This document shows positions 47,461 through 60,800 of a stretch of DNA of 64,000 nucleotides, one piece after another. Source of the DNA: Pohlia nutans (lineage: Eukaryota; Streptophyta; Bryopsida; Bryales; Mniaceae); the NCBI GenBank assembly GCA_022496805.1, contig CM040101.1, forward strand, positions 4,652,501-4,716,500, read 5' to 3'. Within the stretch, counting starts at the first letter, position 1. Each line of letters begins with the position of its first letter. Both the position numbers and the translations under genes were made by a program. The notes beneath the pieces are model-generated. The model worked only from the letters and a program-made list of their open reading frames with translations. It was not told the origin of the DNA and made no database searches.

Positions 47461-48265
47461 TGATCCACTACTAGAAAACCATGACCAAATCAATAGAAAA
47501 TCAACTGATTTATGTTGTCTTGGGCAGTGCAATGACCGATTTCACTGATTTTTGAACTTTTTGTAAAAACCAACAAATTGCTACCTATTTTCTGTTGATT
47601 TGAGTAGTGCAATGACCAAATCAACATAATTTAGGAAATCTGGAATCTTTTGGAATATTTTAGAATCTTTATGGAATCTTTTCAGCATAGGTTATAGCAT
47701 TCTGGAAAAATTCTCAGAATACTCTTGACTATTTAGGAATCTTTTTATATGTAATACCTTATAATAATGGAATTGTAACAACATATTAACAATATGTATA
47801 GTATAAGAACATAATAACAATGTATGTTATTATAAATATTATACTACTTGTTTTCAAGCTTCGTAAAATATGAAAATTGTAGCGTAATCCTAAAAGTAAA
47901 AAAATATATATATTTTCACTGATTTTCAAACTTTGACTAATTTCAAACTTTGAAATGGTGAATGGTGGTGAGTCAACAACATTATTCAATTAAAAGAGAG
48001 ATGCCCTAGCTTTCAAGTTCAATCATTAAATAATGAAGACAATTAAATCCAATTTCTAATCCACATTATATATGGAATAAATTCAAAATATTTAGCACTT
48101 TGAAATGATATTACTAAACCTACTCTGACCAAATAACTTCCAACTAGAAAGTTATTTACAAAATATTGGTGCAAAATCTTTTTTACACATAAACTTTATA
48201 TGTTCAAAATGGCTTATAAATTCAAATTGATGCATAATTTTTACATCAACCACTAGAACGAACCC

Positions 48266-48844
48266 TTAACTGTCGAAGCGTCTATTTTTTGGACGTTGTA
48301 CAGATTTCATCCACGTTTTTTCACATGTCATGTACTTTTTGCAATGTGGATTTTTACTATAGGTTTAATAGGAAGTTAGCTTCATGCATGTGTGAACTGA
48401 TTACAAAGGGGATGATTTGTGAAAAATTATGTTTCATTTCATGTTGCAGTGATTCATCAAAAAAATTTAAGATCTTAGTTTAAAATAGTGCAAAAATGCT
48501 CTTGAAACAGTAAAATGGTAAAATTAAGTAACTCAAAATTTTTCAAAATCACTACACTTAGAATATTACATTTCAACTCATCACAACAAATTTCATTCAC
48601 AAATTGTCAAAAGCTTACTCGCAATCAAATTACAATAGAATTTTGAATTTTACGTTTCAAATACTATAGAAAATATTGGTAATTGTAATCATAGATTCAA
48701 CCAAATAGATAGAATCTAAAATTCATAATATATAACTTTTATTCAGACGTCAAATTCAAAATATCCCTCTTAGTTTTGTATTATAAGGCATCGATTTTTA
48801 CAATTCTCAAAATATGGAGAGGGTTGTGGGCATATAGGGGTTAA
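48266..48844. mobile_element. TTAA-site MITE, family A, copy 4 (inverted, diverged)
   Basis: The right end, gcatataggggTTAA, and left end, TTAACTGTCGAAGCGTC, carry degraded family A termini. The interior is the reverse complement of copies 1-3 (tgcatgtgtgaact, aacttttattcag, tcaaaatatccctcttag). It is nested in the CACTA element. Confidence 0.72.
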
Positions 48845-49162
48845 ATTGGAATCCAACCTAAAAATAACATGCATGCATGAAATGTCCAAAAGTTGAATAT
48901 TTTTGCAAAGTGGTAAAAACTAACAAATATTTTTTGGCCAAACCCCCTCTAGTAAAATGCTTCTCAGAAATTCATATCATCTTGGATTCAAGTGAAAATT
49001 TTACCACACAAACTAGACTTCAAGACGCAACTTTTCCAACAATTTTTAATAAAAACGGACACTGTATGAAGGAGATGTAAGCCACCAAAGTTCATTGATT
49101 TTGGACTTTACCGCAATTAAAGTTTAATAGGTGACAATAGCCTATATCAAACAAGTAGTTTC

Positions 49163-49230
49163 GCCCATGGTGTAATGGTTGAAGGTTGTGTGTTGTAGCC
49201 ATATGATCCCCGGTTCAAACCCGAGGGACA
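49163..49230 (+). ncRNA. tRNA-like pol III promoter sequence (degenerate tRNA or SINE head)
   Basis: The segment carries an A-box-like tggtgtaatggttga (49169-49183) and a B-box ggttcaaaccc (49212-49222) at tRNA spacing. A T-arm-like stem, ccccggttcaaacccgaggg, is visible. The acceptor and anticodon stems do not pair well, so it is unlikely to be a functional tRNA. It may be the head of a SINE or a captured tRNA relic. Confidence 0.45.
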
Positions 49231-49252
49231 TTAACTTGATAGCTTTGAGTTC

Positions 49253-49330
49253 GGGCTGCCCGGATTTCAGGGCTGCCCGGATTTCAAGGTTGCCCTATGT
49301 TGAAATTTCAGGGCTGCCCGGACATCTCGT
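49253..49330. repeat. Short minisatellite GGGCTGCCCGGATTTCA
   Basis: About three units of (g)ggctgcccggatttca(a/g) are followed by diverged units with gggcag to about 49390. It lies just after the tRNA-like segment, inside the CACTA element. Confidence 0.75.
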
Positions 49331-49570
49331 GCAGTCCAGAGTTTTCCGGGTAGCAGAAATTTTTGGATAGGGCAGAACTTTCGGGCAGCACATAAAGTTT
49401 TTAGTTTAATTTGAATATTTTTTTGGGGTCAATTTCATTTTTTCATGAAATGGATCAACAGATCTCCGTTGATTTGTGTCCAAATCAACTTGACCAAATC
49501 AACTCCCATGAACAACTATTTTTTGTTGATTTTTTGTTGATATGGTCATAGGATTTTCTAGTAGTGTAAT

Positions 49571-52500
49571 AAAGGTGACGAAACAAGTATGGATGTTGCC
49601 ATTGGTGAGGGTGAAGGTCAGTTTGGTGAGGCGAATTTGGAGCATATGATACATGAATCTGCAGAAACAGTATATGAAGGAAGCACTCAAAACCGTTTGC
49701 AATGCGCCATTGTATTGTTTGAATCAATATGCACTCTTTACTCAGTGCCACACACATTCTTGGACGCATTGCTAACGTGGATAGCCGGGGACCTCTTGCC
49801 CACCTCAAACAAATTCCCAAGAACTGCCTATGAGGTGAACTCCTTGCTAATGAAGTTAGGCTTGAAACATGAGCAAGTCCATTGTTGCCCTAACGGCCAT
49901 GTCTTGTACGAAGGGGACAATGAAGAACTCGAAGAGGGTGGTTGCAAGCTACGGTCACCCAAACTTTTTGTCGCGGCATGCAAATTTGTGCACTTACCCA
50001 ATCTTTGGAAAATCATCAATAAATATTGGAATGGAATTTTGTGACGAAACAAATTGCATTGTTTCTAGAATTCTAAAGTTAAGATGTCTACCACAATAAA
50101 GTTTTCAAATTTTCAATCTTTCTATCCAAATTAAGCATTTCTACTTAGATTTGGTAGCGTGTCGCTTGTCAAAAGTGCACCTATTTTATGGGAAATGCTA
50201 GAAGGGGGTCAAAATTGAACTTCAAAAATTTATAGCAACATACCACAAGTGTGTACAAAGGTACCATATTTTATTTTTTTGGGTACTACGCTTACTTATT
50301 TTTTAATTAATTGTTTGGTGATGTTTTTGTTTTTTAAGATTTTCGTGCAGTTAAAACTTTTTTTTGGATTTTTTTTTTTGGAAATGAAATAATGGTTTAA
50401 TTTCAGAGGTGGGATATGAAATGCATTTTTCATAAAACCTAGCTAAGGATGTTATGTAAAAAAGGCTCTAATTACCCCTACTCGGTAAAAAACAGAAAAG
50501 GCTAGTAAGTAATGCCCAAAGACTTGAAATTAACTTAACAATTGCTAAAGTGAAAGTATTAGCATAAACCCTATTTGGGATGGTGAAATTTTTGATCTAA
50601 TTGAAAGTTGAGAGGTGCGCATTACTACGCTAGTGCACGAGCTGCATGGCCTTTAGCTGCACAAGCTGCACTCCCCACTATGTAGACCGTAGCTTGCAAT
50701 CACCCTTGAATGTCCAACATGCTAGCAACAACGATACATTCCTGGGTCAAACAAAGTTCCTCGGCGGGTAGCTCGGTATGTCGATGTCATTAAACATCTA
50801 CATCAAATTTTTAAATGTCCAGAAGTAGCTAAACACATGACTTGGTACAATTCTCATAGATCCCGTGGGCAGTTAATGAGGTCCGTAGCCGACAGTGAGC
50901 AATGGAAGGCCATAGATCGGAATGAGTCAAAATTTGCTAGAGTTCTCACGAATCTACGTCTTGGACTAGTTGGAGATGGCATTATTCCATACAAGAATAA
51001 TGCAATCAAATACTCAACTTGGGTGTTGTTGATAAGAATTTACAATCTCCCGCCATGGCTATTAACGAAGAAATTTTTCATATCACTAGCTTTGCTTATT
51101 CCTGGGCCAAAATCCCCTACAACAGAAAACACAGATATATTTATAGCTCCTATAGTACGTGACTTGCTGAAACTATAGTAGGGTGTCCCAGCTATAAATA
51201 TGTCTATGCCAAAGGGAAATAGAGGTTTCACTCTTCGAGATATGTTAATTTGGACAGTGAATGACTTTCCAACCTATGGACTTCTATCAAGACAACAAGT
51301 TCATGGATACAAAGGATGCCCGTTGTGTGGTCCCGAAACATGTGCAGAGCATGCTCAACTTTTGAACAAAATGACATACCTAGGTGGTCGACGATACCTA
51401 GCTGCAGATCACAGGTTCCGCAGGGCAAAAGTAGCATTTAATAATCACCAAGAGTGGCAGATGGCTCCTGAAAGACCAACGGGAGAAGAAGTTCTTCGAT
51501 GAGGTACGGGACGGACAAATTTTCTTGCAGACGGGGGCGTCGAAAATTCAAGTGGTGATCCTGTAAAATTGCACGGTGTGAAACGACGGAGTATTCTATT
51601 TGACCTACCGTATTGGAAGGTATAGGTTCTACACTAAATATTTTTGTTTTTTGTGTTATAAGCATGTATAATTGAAGATATCAGGATTAGCAAAAAACGT
51701 AAAGGTCCCTCAGTGTTCATGTCTGAAGTAATATGAAACTAGGAATGCACTGTACATGATTGTATGCGTACTAAGGGAACGAGTAATACCTTAAATGAAG
51801 TATGGAGGAACACATTGCAATCTCATATGAATATGACTATTAGCACCTGGAACTAGAGAATTACAGAAGTTACCAAGTAAGATATTTGTTTCCGGACTAT
51901 TGCGATTTCTTGCAAATTATATGTTTGTTACCTTCAGAGTTACAAAAACTAGTTTTCAGTGTAATTCGTACATGTACTTTTTTCAGACGAAGTGTGACAT
52001 AAGAATAATACAGTTTTCTATAGAAGAACTTTGGTGCCGTGTCTACAGTAAATGCAATGGTATGAAGTTAGTGAGTACGGATTATGAGCTGCAATATATA
52101 ATTCAGACCAAGATTTAACGAATGTGGCCCCTTAAATGGGCTAGTTGTCCTTCCTGTAGCAATGGGTTAATGGAACTGGTCAACATGGCATGTGTCAGCC
52201 AATAGTAGCCATGATGACGCAGTCGTGTATATTACAAACTGCACCATGACTATAGGGTTAATAGAGGAATTAGACAAAAATTAATGAGGAGGCGGATTTT
52301 ATTTTTCAAGTGAACCTTATGATAATAATGAGACATACAAGCTTGTGTTACATTTTTGTGGTTTCAGTCATATTGGGGTTGTGTTGGTATGCGGATGATT
52401 TTAGTGAATTTTGAATTATGTAATGATATGCGACAGGAAGTTATGCACGCACTTGTTTATGTGTACCATATAAATTTAATTTGAGTAGTACTAAGTAGAG

Positions 52501-55114
52501 GGGTTTTTTGTGGCAAAGCAGGTGAAGTTACAAATCGAGAAGTTTAATACTTTCTGATGTCAACAAACGTAAATGTGAACTGTACAGGACCTACCCATGC
52601 GTCATGTCCTCGATGTGATGCATTGTAAAAAAAAAACATTTCGGAGATCATATTGAGAACAACATTTGGTGAGAAAGACAGCCCATCCGTAAGAGCGGAC
52701 ATGCAAGCACAAGGCATCCGAGCCCATCTTCATTTACAAGCAACAGGCCCTAACCGCGATCGATTTTACATGCTTGACGCCTCATACGTGCTGTCACCAC
52801 ATGATAAAGCAAAAGTTATGCGAGTACTAAAGTCTTTGAGAACTCCAACAAATTATGTTGCGGCACTGCACATGAAAATCAGCAAAGGGAAACTAAGTGG
52901 TCTAAAATCGCATGACTACCATGTATTAATGCAACAGATTTTGCCGTTATGTTTCAGGAAGGTGTCAAACAAGTCTCTTGCAGGGGCAGTCATTCGTTTA
53001 AGTAGAGTTTTCAGGAAACTTTGTGCAAAGACAATTAATAGGGCGGAGAAAGAGCAAATGCTAGCTGATTGTGCAGAGACTATGTGCATGCTTGAGAACG
53101 AGATGCCTCCTTCATTTTTTGACATCATGTCTCATTTGCCTTACCATTTAGTTCAAGAGGTTTTTTTGTGCGGACCGGTTCATACAAGGTGGATGTACCT
53201 GTACGAAAGATATTTCAAGACAGTGAAGGGATTTGTCAGGAACCTTGCAAAACCAGAAGGCAACATTGCACAGGGTTATTAAGTGGAACAAGCCCTAGGA
53301 TTCATTACAGAGTACATGTCAAAGTACAACGTTACGATACGGAGAGTGTGGGACGACAAAGAGGAGCCATCAATGGTGGACGAGATTCTGGAGGGCAAGG
53401 GAAAGCCAAAACTAAAGTTTGAAGAACTAAGGAGTGCGATGCATGATTTTGTTTTAGACAATTCAACGCACATTGAGCCCTACCGACAGTAAGTATGAAC
53501 TGTATGTCATATTTTTCATTGAAGTAATTTTCATTATATTAGAAGAAAATTTTATTTTGAACTGTTCAGCTGAATAAAATCTGGAGTGAACATAAGAGCA
53601 TATCAACATGGAATGATGTTCTCATAATAAGAAAACCCCAAAATTTGTAAAGAAACTAGGTTTTTCAGTAAGACAGAACTTCAAATCATCATGGAACGAC
53701 CATGCTGACTTGTATGTAAATCCTGTTATATAGGTCATGTTCAGTTTGACAAGTACTGAACATGGAACTCTTATAAATAAATTATCCCTCATGTGTTGAT
53801 GTCATAGAATGCACAGTACTTGTCAACAATTAAAATCAGAAAGTGAACAATATGGTCCACAGTGGTTATATTAGGCGGGTATGCGTGTCATGGGACTGTT
53901 AAAGGCAGTAAGAAGTATTAGTGCATCATATTTTGTCTGTGGGTAAACTTCAAGAATCCGGAAATGACCAAAACTAGAAATAAGTACAACAAACTGTGTG
54001 ATTCGAACATATAACTAGACGTCTCATACAATCATGAAAATATCGATAGTCAATACTAGTGGAAATGGACAAACTTGCACTATGCAATACAAAATATTTT
54101 CACATAGGTTTGGTAATTCCAATATATTAAATACTTGATGTTTGAAAACCTTAAACGTCTAGAATAGTATGAGAGAGGAGGTTTAAATCCTCGGTCAACC
54201 CTAAATCCAAATACATGTTGTACTGCGCTGTAGGAGATATGAAGAATTATGGCAAGAAAGGACCAATGCAAGAGCTGAGTTCTGTAGCAGACATCCTCGG
54301 AGGAATGGGAGGAGAGGGGCACCGTTTCCGCAGGAATTGGAAGAGATGCCAGCGTTTGCACAGTGGATTGCAATAGAGATTGAAGCCAGAAAATAGGAAG
54401 GACTTGCAATCCCTGAAGATGTCGACGATTCATCGAAACCACCATCTTTACAAGCCCAGAGGTTCAAAAGTATGTATTCATACGGGTACCACTACAGTGT
54501 AAAGAGTGTCGAGGAAAGCATCACGAAAACATGTGACTCTAGTGTCGCAGCAGTTTTCCGTAGACCATGTCGATCAGGGAGGCGAGATGAAAACTTAGTT
54601 GATGCAAACTTGGAGTACATTGGCCAGATATTGGAAATTGTGGAGCTAAAGTATGGACGTCATTGCACCGTGGTCCTGGTTTATGAATGGGTGCAGGCTA
54701 ACTACAGGGGAGGGAATGCCACAGCGAAAAAAGATGAACGGGGATTTACTACAACAAATTTCAACACGATGGTACCATACGGATACAAATCATTTGCTTT
54801 CCCCATTCATTGCGATCAGGTTTTTTTCAGATGAGGAAGACGAGCCATGATGGAAAGTAGTATTACGAACAGAGGTTTGGGGACGCAGAATTGACAGCGA
54901 AATGGAGGAAAAAGAGGAAGTTCAAATGTTTGCCATGGGGTCATATGCGGATTTTGCAGGCCTCCATGCACCATAAATAATACCAGAGAGTAATCCAGAC
55001 CCTCTTCCTACAAGTAGGAACATTCAATTGAATGAAATCCTGAACGAGGTTCTAGAAGAACAGGGCCTGGTATTTGATAGGGACGTAGGGGAAAGTTTAG
55101 AAGAGGATGAATGA
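49571..55114 (+). pseudogene. CACTA (En/Spm) transposase, decayed, element 2
   Basis: The order on + is as in plant CACTA transposases. tnp2 region: LDALLTWIAGDLLPTSNKF and YEVNSLLMKLGL (to 50044), then an intron-like gap, MTWYNSHRSRG and STWVLLIRIYNLPPWLLTKK (50837-51178), then LIWTVNDFPTYGLLSRQQVH and GYKGCPLCGPET (51200-51502). DUF4218-type: GLKSHDYHVLMQQILPLC, SFFDIMSHLPYHLVQEVFLC (52653-53282), interrupted by a TAA at 53280 and continuing VEQALGFITEYMSKYNVTIR. DUF4216-type: YIGQILEIVELKYGRHCTVV and VYEWVQANYRGGNATAKKDE (54472-54834), with later stops before 55112-55114. Several stops and frameshifts make it non-functional. It is clearly a different lineage from element 1. The 5' end is cut by the element ending at 49566. 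Confidence 0.85.
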
Positions 55115-56534
55115 ATATGAATTTTTTTAGTTTTTAGTGACTGCTCTTTCGATGTGGCGGTGATGCTATTTAAGAGTACAAAGTACAAAAGTTATGTAGG
55201 GAGTTGTTGTTGAAATCAAGCGATGTGATAGTAGGATGTGGTTGTTAACACATGGGAGCCCTTATTTCATTAAGTAAATCAATTTAGATTATATATAACA
55301 ATGAATGTGGTTTAGAGAGGACTGTTGGGAAGAATGGATGAGGAACTGTGCCTAAACTTCTACAAGAGTAGTATATGTATGTCCTTAGATTTTATTAATG
55401 TAAGTGGGGTGTACCGTCTTATGTGTATTAGTTTCTAAACCCTTACCGAATTATGCAAAATATTACCTTTACTATTTTTTTCCTATCTGGCATGTGGACA
55501 TATCATACATGGTTTGTGATTGCTGTTCCTTTTGTAGTGGTTGCCTGATATCAAGTAAATGATATATGAATGAATGTAAGTAGTATTCTATAATGGATAT
55601 TCCTGAACATGATGTGAAAAACCAACAACTTTGAGTGACAAAAATCCTGAGAGAAAATGTAGAGCTTCGTATTTCTAAACTGGAGTTACAAATGATACCT
55701 AACACCGTGGATGCTGGAATTGCTTGAAAGTGTGTATAGTAAAAATAGAACTATCAAATTCTGTATCACTGCGTTTTAACACTGCGTAAAACGTCTACGT
55801 GTTCCACGAATTTGATTTTTTTTGTTATTGTCATGTTGAATGTTAAGTCATAGTAATTACATGGAAAAAGTACCCGGTAATTGTAAAGTAGTATTGTAAC
55901 GTAGTTGCGTTTATATTTTTTTACTCATAATTGAAATCTGAACACAAAAATTTGAGGATGTGGGTAATTTATTATAAAACTTGACTTTTTCAGTGTGTTG
56001 GTTGGGGTAAAATTAAAGAGAGTAGTATAATAAATATTTTAAAATATAAAAATTGTTCTTCCATGCTTGGATAGCAACTACGGGTTATATTTGTGTTGTG
56101 AAAGTAAAAACTCAAATAAAGTGAATGTGGAGTCAGTAAAAGGAGAATAATTGTAGGGTACTATACAGTTGAATTGACTAAAGAGAAGTGTCAGGTAGAA
56201 TTCACTATAAGTTACTTCCGTAATTGGAGGTAATTTTAGGATGAAGTTACTAGAAGGTAGTTTCGGCTTTAATAAAGGAACACATTGAAATACCTTGGAA
56301 ATTGGAAGACACTTAATTGTAGTGTCCAGAAATTACCACGTAGTATCAAGAAATTTCCATTGCCACGTCAGCGTTCTTTGTTAGTAACTTCATGACTATA
56401 GTTAGTGCATGAGAGGCGTATGAAAACCAACAGCAATTATGTAGGTTCTGTTCACAGTTTAACAAGAAACTGTGGAATAAGTCAAGTCATGACCGTCAGT
56501 GCAAGAAACAACAGAAATATGTTGAGTTTTTGTT
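55115..56534. other. 3' region of CACTA element 2
   Basis: Non-coding, AT-rich sequence between the transposase remnant and the CACTA terminus at 56560. Short cacgt/aagtt-type repeats occur, and near 56180-56360 the blocks gttacttcc, gaagttactag and aattaccacgtagta suggest subterminal repeats. No gene seen. Confidence 0.5.
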
Positions 56535-56560
56535 GTTATGGTCGCAGTTTTCTAGTAGTG
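56535..56560. mobile_element. Right terminus of CACTA element 2
   Basis: The end reads gttatggtcgcagttttctagtagtg; inverted, this begins CACTACTAGAAAACTGCGAC, close to the ends of the 47466-49566 element. It probably closes the element carrying the transposase at 49571-55114. The matching left end is not seen. Confidence 0.65.
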
Positions 56561-57869
56561 AGTAGAGATCGGGTTAGAAAGCGGTACTAGACATCGGATC
56601 TAAAACTACACTCTCCTTCAATGAAATCTTCGTACATATTCTAAAAGATATGATATGTCTAGGTTATACCCGTCGAGGGGAGCAGATCACCCATCTCTGG
56701 CGGCCCATCTACGCGGGGTCTCCGGTCAACCACCAAGACACAAGGCCTATGGTCTCATTGAATATCTTTCCATGTAAATGGACCAGATGTACATGGTTGA
56801 ACCTTGTCTCGTATGGTTTGTATGCTAAATGCATGATTCTAGAAGTACTCGTGTCCATAATCACGAATCCATGAGTCGTCCAAACTGGAATTGAGAACCT
56901 GCAGCGAAATCACCCTCTTGACACGCATGCGCCAAGGGGATGCCGTTTCAGTGCGAACAAACTCTTAGGCCTTTGCCATTGCCCACCATTTTGTGTCGAC
57001 CACGGTTTTTTCTCAATTGTTGATTACCAAGGAAAACCCTGGCCGCGTTATCAAAACCGTTTGGCGAAAGCAGGGCACACCGAACCCTAAACCCTAACTA
57101 CACATCTCATTCCATGGGATAGGAGAATTCATATTTCCTCCATCCCGACAACTACCTTTCATCCATTAAGAGCCGGTTGGCTCTCGAACCTGACTCTCAA
57201 CCTGCTGCGTGGGATTGGGGTGGCCCTCGACCGAGAGAGGGTGATGTGGAGGGTGAGGGATTCTCAGGCAAAGAGTGCCACTATGGAAGGTGGATGGCAG
57301 AGAGTGCCACGATGGAAAGCCGATGGTAGAGAAAGAAATCGAAAACGCGAAAAAAAACAGAAAGCCAAATGGATCACACGCCTTGAGAGTGGCACCAGAA
57401 CTGGCCCCACATGGCAGGCGCATTAACGTCCGGGGGTTTAGAGTCGGGGCGAAGCCACCCGCCACCCCGCCACCCGCGGCACCCGAAACGCGCCGCAGCA
57501 ACGTGACGCCCATCTCCCCTTGTTTTCCTAGCAAGATGGATATCAACACACTCACACACGAGATCACTCACACCAGCACAACTTAGTTCTCTGATACGTT
57601 CACAACTTTTCTCTTATAGATTCATGGTTGCAGGGCAGGCAGACACGGAATCGTCCTTCAACTCTCGCAAATGGAGATCCATTCCGCATTCTATTACGTT
57701 CTTGCTTGCTCCCATCGCTAACTCCTGACAAGCCCACTCTCTTCCATTGCTCAAATGCTGCTACTGCATTGCGCCCACAATGCAATGCAGGGATCCATGC
57801 TGCGGGTTGAGGGTTTAAGGAGCATGGAACCCGATCTTTTTTGAGGTTTGGGTTTCGAGCGGACAATCA
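56561..57869. promoter_or_regulatory. Intergenic and upstream region of the DUF1399 gene
   Basis: No gene is supported. A telo-box-type sequence (cgaaccctaaaccctaac, 57080-57098) lies about 780 bp upstream of the start codon; such boxes are common near plant promoters. The GC-rich part (57180-57560) gives overlapping long frames on both strands without motifs. The 5' UTR probably starts within about 200 bp of 57870. Confidence 0.4.
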
Positions 57870-60800
57870 ATGGCGGCCGAGGATTTAACCTCCCCGGACA
57901 TCACGCCTCCGCCTTCTGGCCCGTTGGGGGCGGTGGAGGTGGCCGGGCCGCTGGCGATCGTGCGGACCGCGGAGGAGATCGAGCGATGCCACGCGGAGGA
58001 GCGGGGCGCGGCGCAGCGCATTCACTTTGGCATGGATCTGGTTTTCGCTGCCAAGCGCCTGCTGGGGTTCCTGCGCACCATCGACAGCTTTCCGTGCCTG
58101 CACACGGGCCCTGCTGTCCTTCGTGCCATCCGCAGGTACGCTTTTGAATGACAATGTGCTTGCCGTATCCAATTCTTCCTCACGTTGCAATTGAACCAAG
58201 AATCAGGATCTCGAGTTTCCTATCAAGCGAGAAGTCCAAGTAGTCTGCATTGCTGCATTTTCTTTTGGACCTTTTAAGAGTGGTTGCTTCATCGATTGAT
58301 CCTCTTGGCATTGTACTCTGATTGATCCTATGTTGTACTGTTGAGTAGGAAACCTACTGTAGGGTTTTTTCCTATGCTTTGAAGACCCCTGATCCTGGCT
58401 TCAGGGTGCTCTTTGAAGACTCTCATACATTACAAACAAGGGGAGTTCTGTAATGATTGCAATTTGTGTTCCGCTTAGGGTCTAGGGTTTATAAATTCAC
58501 TAAGGTCCTGTATAGTTCTACACCAGGCTGATTAAACACATTCCGATCAATCGAGAAGTCCAAGTAGTCTGCATTGCTTCATTCTCGCTTCAACCTTTTA
58601 AGATTGATTGCTTCATCGATTGATACTCTTGGCATTGTACTCTGATTGATCTAGTTTTACTAAAGAATAGGAAACCTACTGTAGGGTTTTTTCTTATGCC
58701 TTGAAGACCTCTGATCCTCGCTTCAGGGTGCTTGAGGACTCTCATAAATCACAAAACAAGGGGGGTTTGTGATTAAGCTGGAATGGTTTCAATGTGTGTT
58801 CCGCTTAGGGTCTAGGTTTTATAAACACACTAAGGTCCTCTAGTTCAGATAGGACTGCATGGTTTCTGTACTCAGGTAAACCACCCTATTTGTGCCATGT
58901 GACTGTATGCTCCACTTTGTGATCATTGTGTATCAGTGTCTTACATTTAAAATTTTGATATGTACACTATTGGTACATAGTGGCACAGATAGGATGACTT
59001 CTGAATTCTGACACAAATAGGGTGGCTTTTGAATTGTGACACAAATAGGGTGGCTTTTGAATTGTGACACAATTAGGGTGGCTTACCATACTCCTGTTCC
59101 AGTTATGGATTCTAGAATAGTGTACTTTTAGCCTGTCATTTGTTTTTGTAGGTTGAGGGTGAGTTTCATGCTCCTTAGTGTTTCTTCGGTTGCTTATTTT
59201 CTGAACTGGACTGCAGTTTGAGTTGCAATGGGGTTTTTTCTGCTTTTGAAATTGATCAGTAACTTGTGAAACAGTGCACTGTGCCATGGATTGACTGCGA
59301 ACTGTGTTGCCTGCTGGACAGGTATCAAAAATTTTGGATGCCTTTGGTAGCAGACTCTCTCAAGTTCGATGCGTTGCTGAATGTGGATTCGATGGGGAAA
59401 AGTTTCTTGCCTCCATTGGATGTGCAGTGGATATGGCACTGCCATCGATTGAATCCGGTGAGTACTCTTATTCCCAATGAAATTGTATAATTTTTCTATG
59501 CCTCTTTTCAGTACAATCCTCAATTTAAATCCTATTGAAAAACACAATTTGAATGCCATTATTCTAATAATTATTTGTGAGGGTTCTACTAAACACAAGA
59601 ATTTCAAACATAGCGTACCAACATTCTAACCCATCTCACTTTCCATATTTTGAACCCTTGCTTAGTCTCCACAAATCAGAGTCTGCTTGAAGAGATATGA
59701 ATTAATTGTTTTCTGAAATTATTATTGTTGGACCTTGTAGATTGCGTACAAGCGGTATTGCATGTCGAAATTTGGCAGGATCATCGACTGCCCTCTGTTT
59801 CCGGACGTGGCCAGCGAGAGCTTGGCACAGGAGAGGTGTAAGAGGTTATGGTCCATCGTGTATCACAAGGAGCCTTACGACATGCTGTCAACTTTCTTCA
59901 AGTTCAATGGGAGTGCCAGTGGCTCCGGTCAAGTCTGCCCTGTTGACGATATTGATGGCTTGGAGGATCTCATCGCTGCCGTTGCCAAGCAAACCAGCTT
60001 CTACTATTGTGTAGGTTCTGAACAGTATTCTTCCTGCATTTTGGTTTAGCGTTTAGGGTTTAGGGTCTCGTTCTCTTACGCTTTGAAAGAAAACAAGCAG
60101 CAACCATGAGAGTTCATTCTGTAATACACTTCGAGACAACAATAGATCAGAGGAAATTATTATGAGAGTTGGAAGAAATTGTTGTTATCCTGTCAGGTAG
60201 GTCGCTACTCTCGTGACCATTCAGTGCGTTGATATTCTGACGCCCGCTGCTGAGTTTTCCAGGTTTCCCAGCCTTACATGTGGGAAGACAGCTTCTTGCA
60301 AACTGCAACGGAGAGATACAAGTGCTTCTTGCATTTACTGTACAAATCAAAGGGGAAGATCTGCTGCGTTCCGACTTTTGATATTGATCTAATTTGGCAT
60401 GCGCATCAGGTTTGTTCACAAGGCTTTTGGGTCCTATTGGCAAGTTTAAAATGTGGTTGTGAATATGTTCATCAATGTTTCACATGAAACGGGTTTTGGA
60501 ATGAAAACCTCTCAGCACTGCCACCAGGTTTTGAGACTACTGAATGGTAATCTTGAGACTACTGAATGGTACTCTTTCTGATTCCCAACATGTGGATATG
60601 TGCAGCTTGCACCAGTGGCGTATGCCAAGGATACAAAATCCTTGCTGGAGTGCACTGTGGATTTCGAGGACACTTACGGACTGGGATCCAAATTGGGGCA
60701 CGGATTTGAAGACACAGCGAGGCTGTGGGAGAGCACCTTTGGTCTCGCATATGAAAGAGCTGGGTCCATGTATCACAACATTAGGCCAGTAAATGTACTG

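Larger units (their letters stand above)
47466..49566. mobile_element. Non-autonomous CACTA element with nested MITE
   Basis: The left end is CACTACTAGAAAACCATGAC. The inverted right end is CACTACTAGAAAATCCTATG followed by ACCATATCAA, which parallels ACCAAATCAA on the left. The subterminal regions carry repeated (a)accaaatcaa and tgttgatttt motifs. The interior holds a TTAA MITE (48266-48844), a tRNA-like segment (49163-49230) and a short minisatellite, but no transposase. The 3-bp flanks (atc and taa) do not match. Element 2 transposase sequence resumes right after its end. Confidence 0.72.

Noticed and set aside
49163..49230. Functional tRNA gene
   Set aside because: Acceptor and anticodon stems do not pair; kept only as a tRNA-like segment.
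47463..49569. 3-bp target duplication for the 2.1-kb CACTA element
   Set aside because: Flanks are atc and taa and do not match, so no duplication is claimed.
57080..57098. Telomere repeat (interstitial telomere)
   Set aside because: Only two to three CCCTAAA units, as in telo-boxes scattered here (653, 18550, 32130, 60050, 63268); not a telomere tract.
57166..57600. Overlapping GC-rich frames before the DUF1399 gene
   Set aside because: Frames on both strands, no motif or splice sites; fits promoter/5' UTR sequence.
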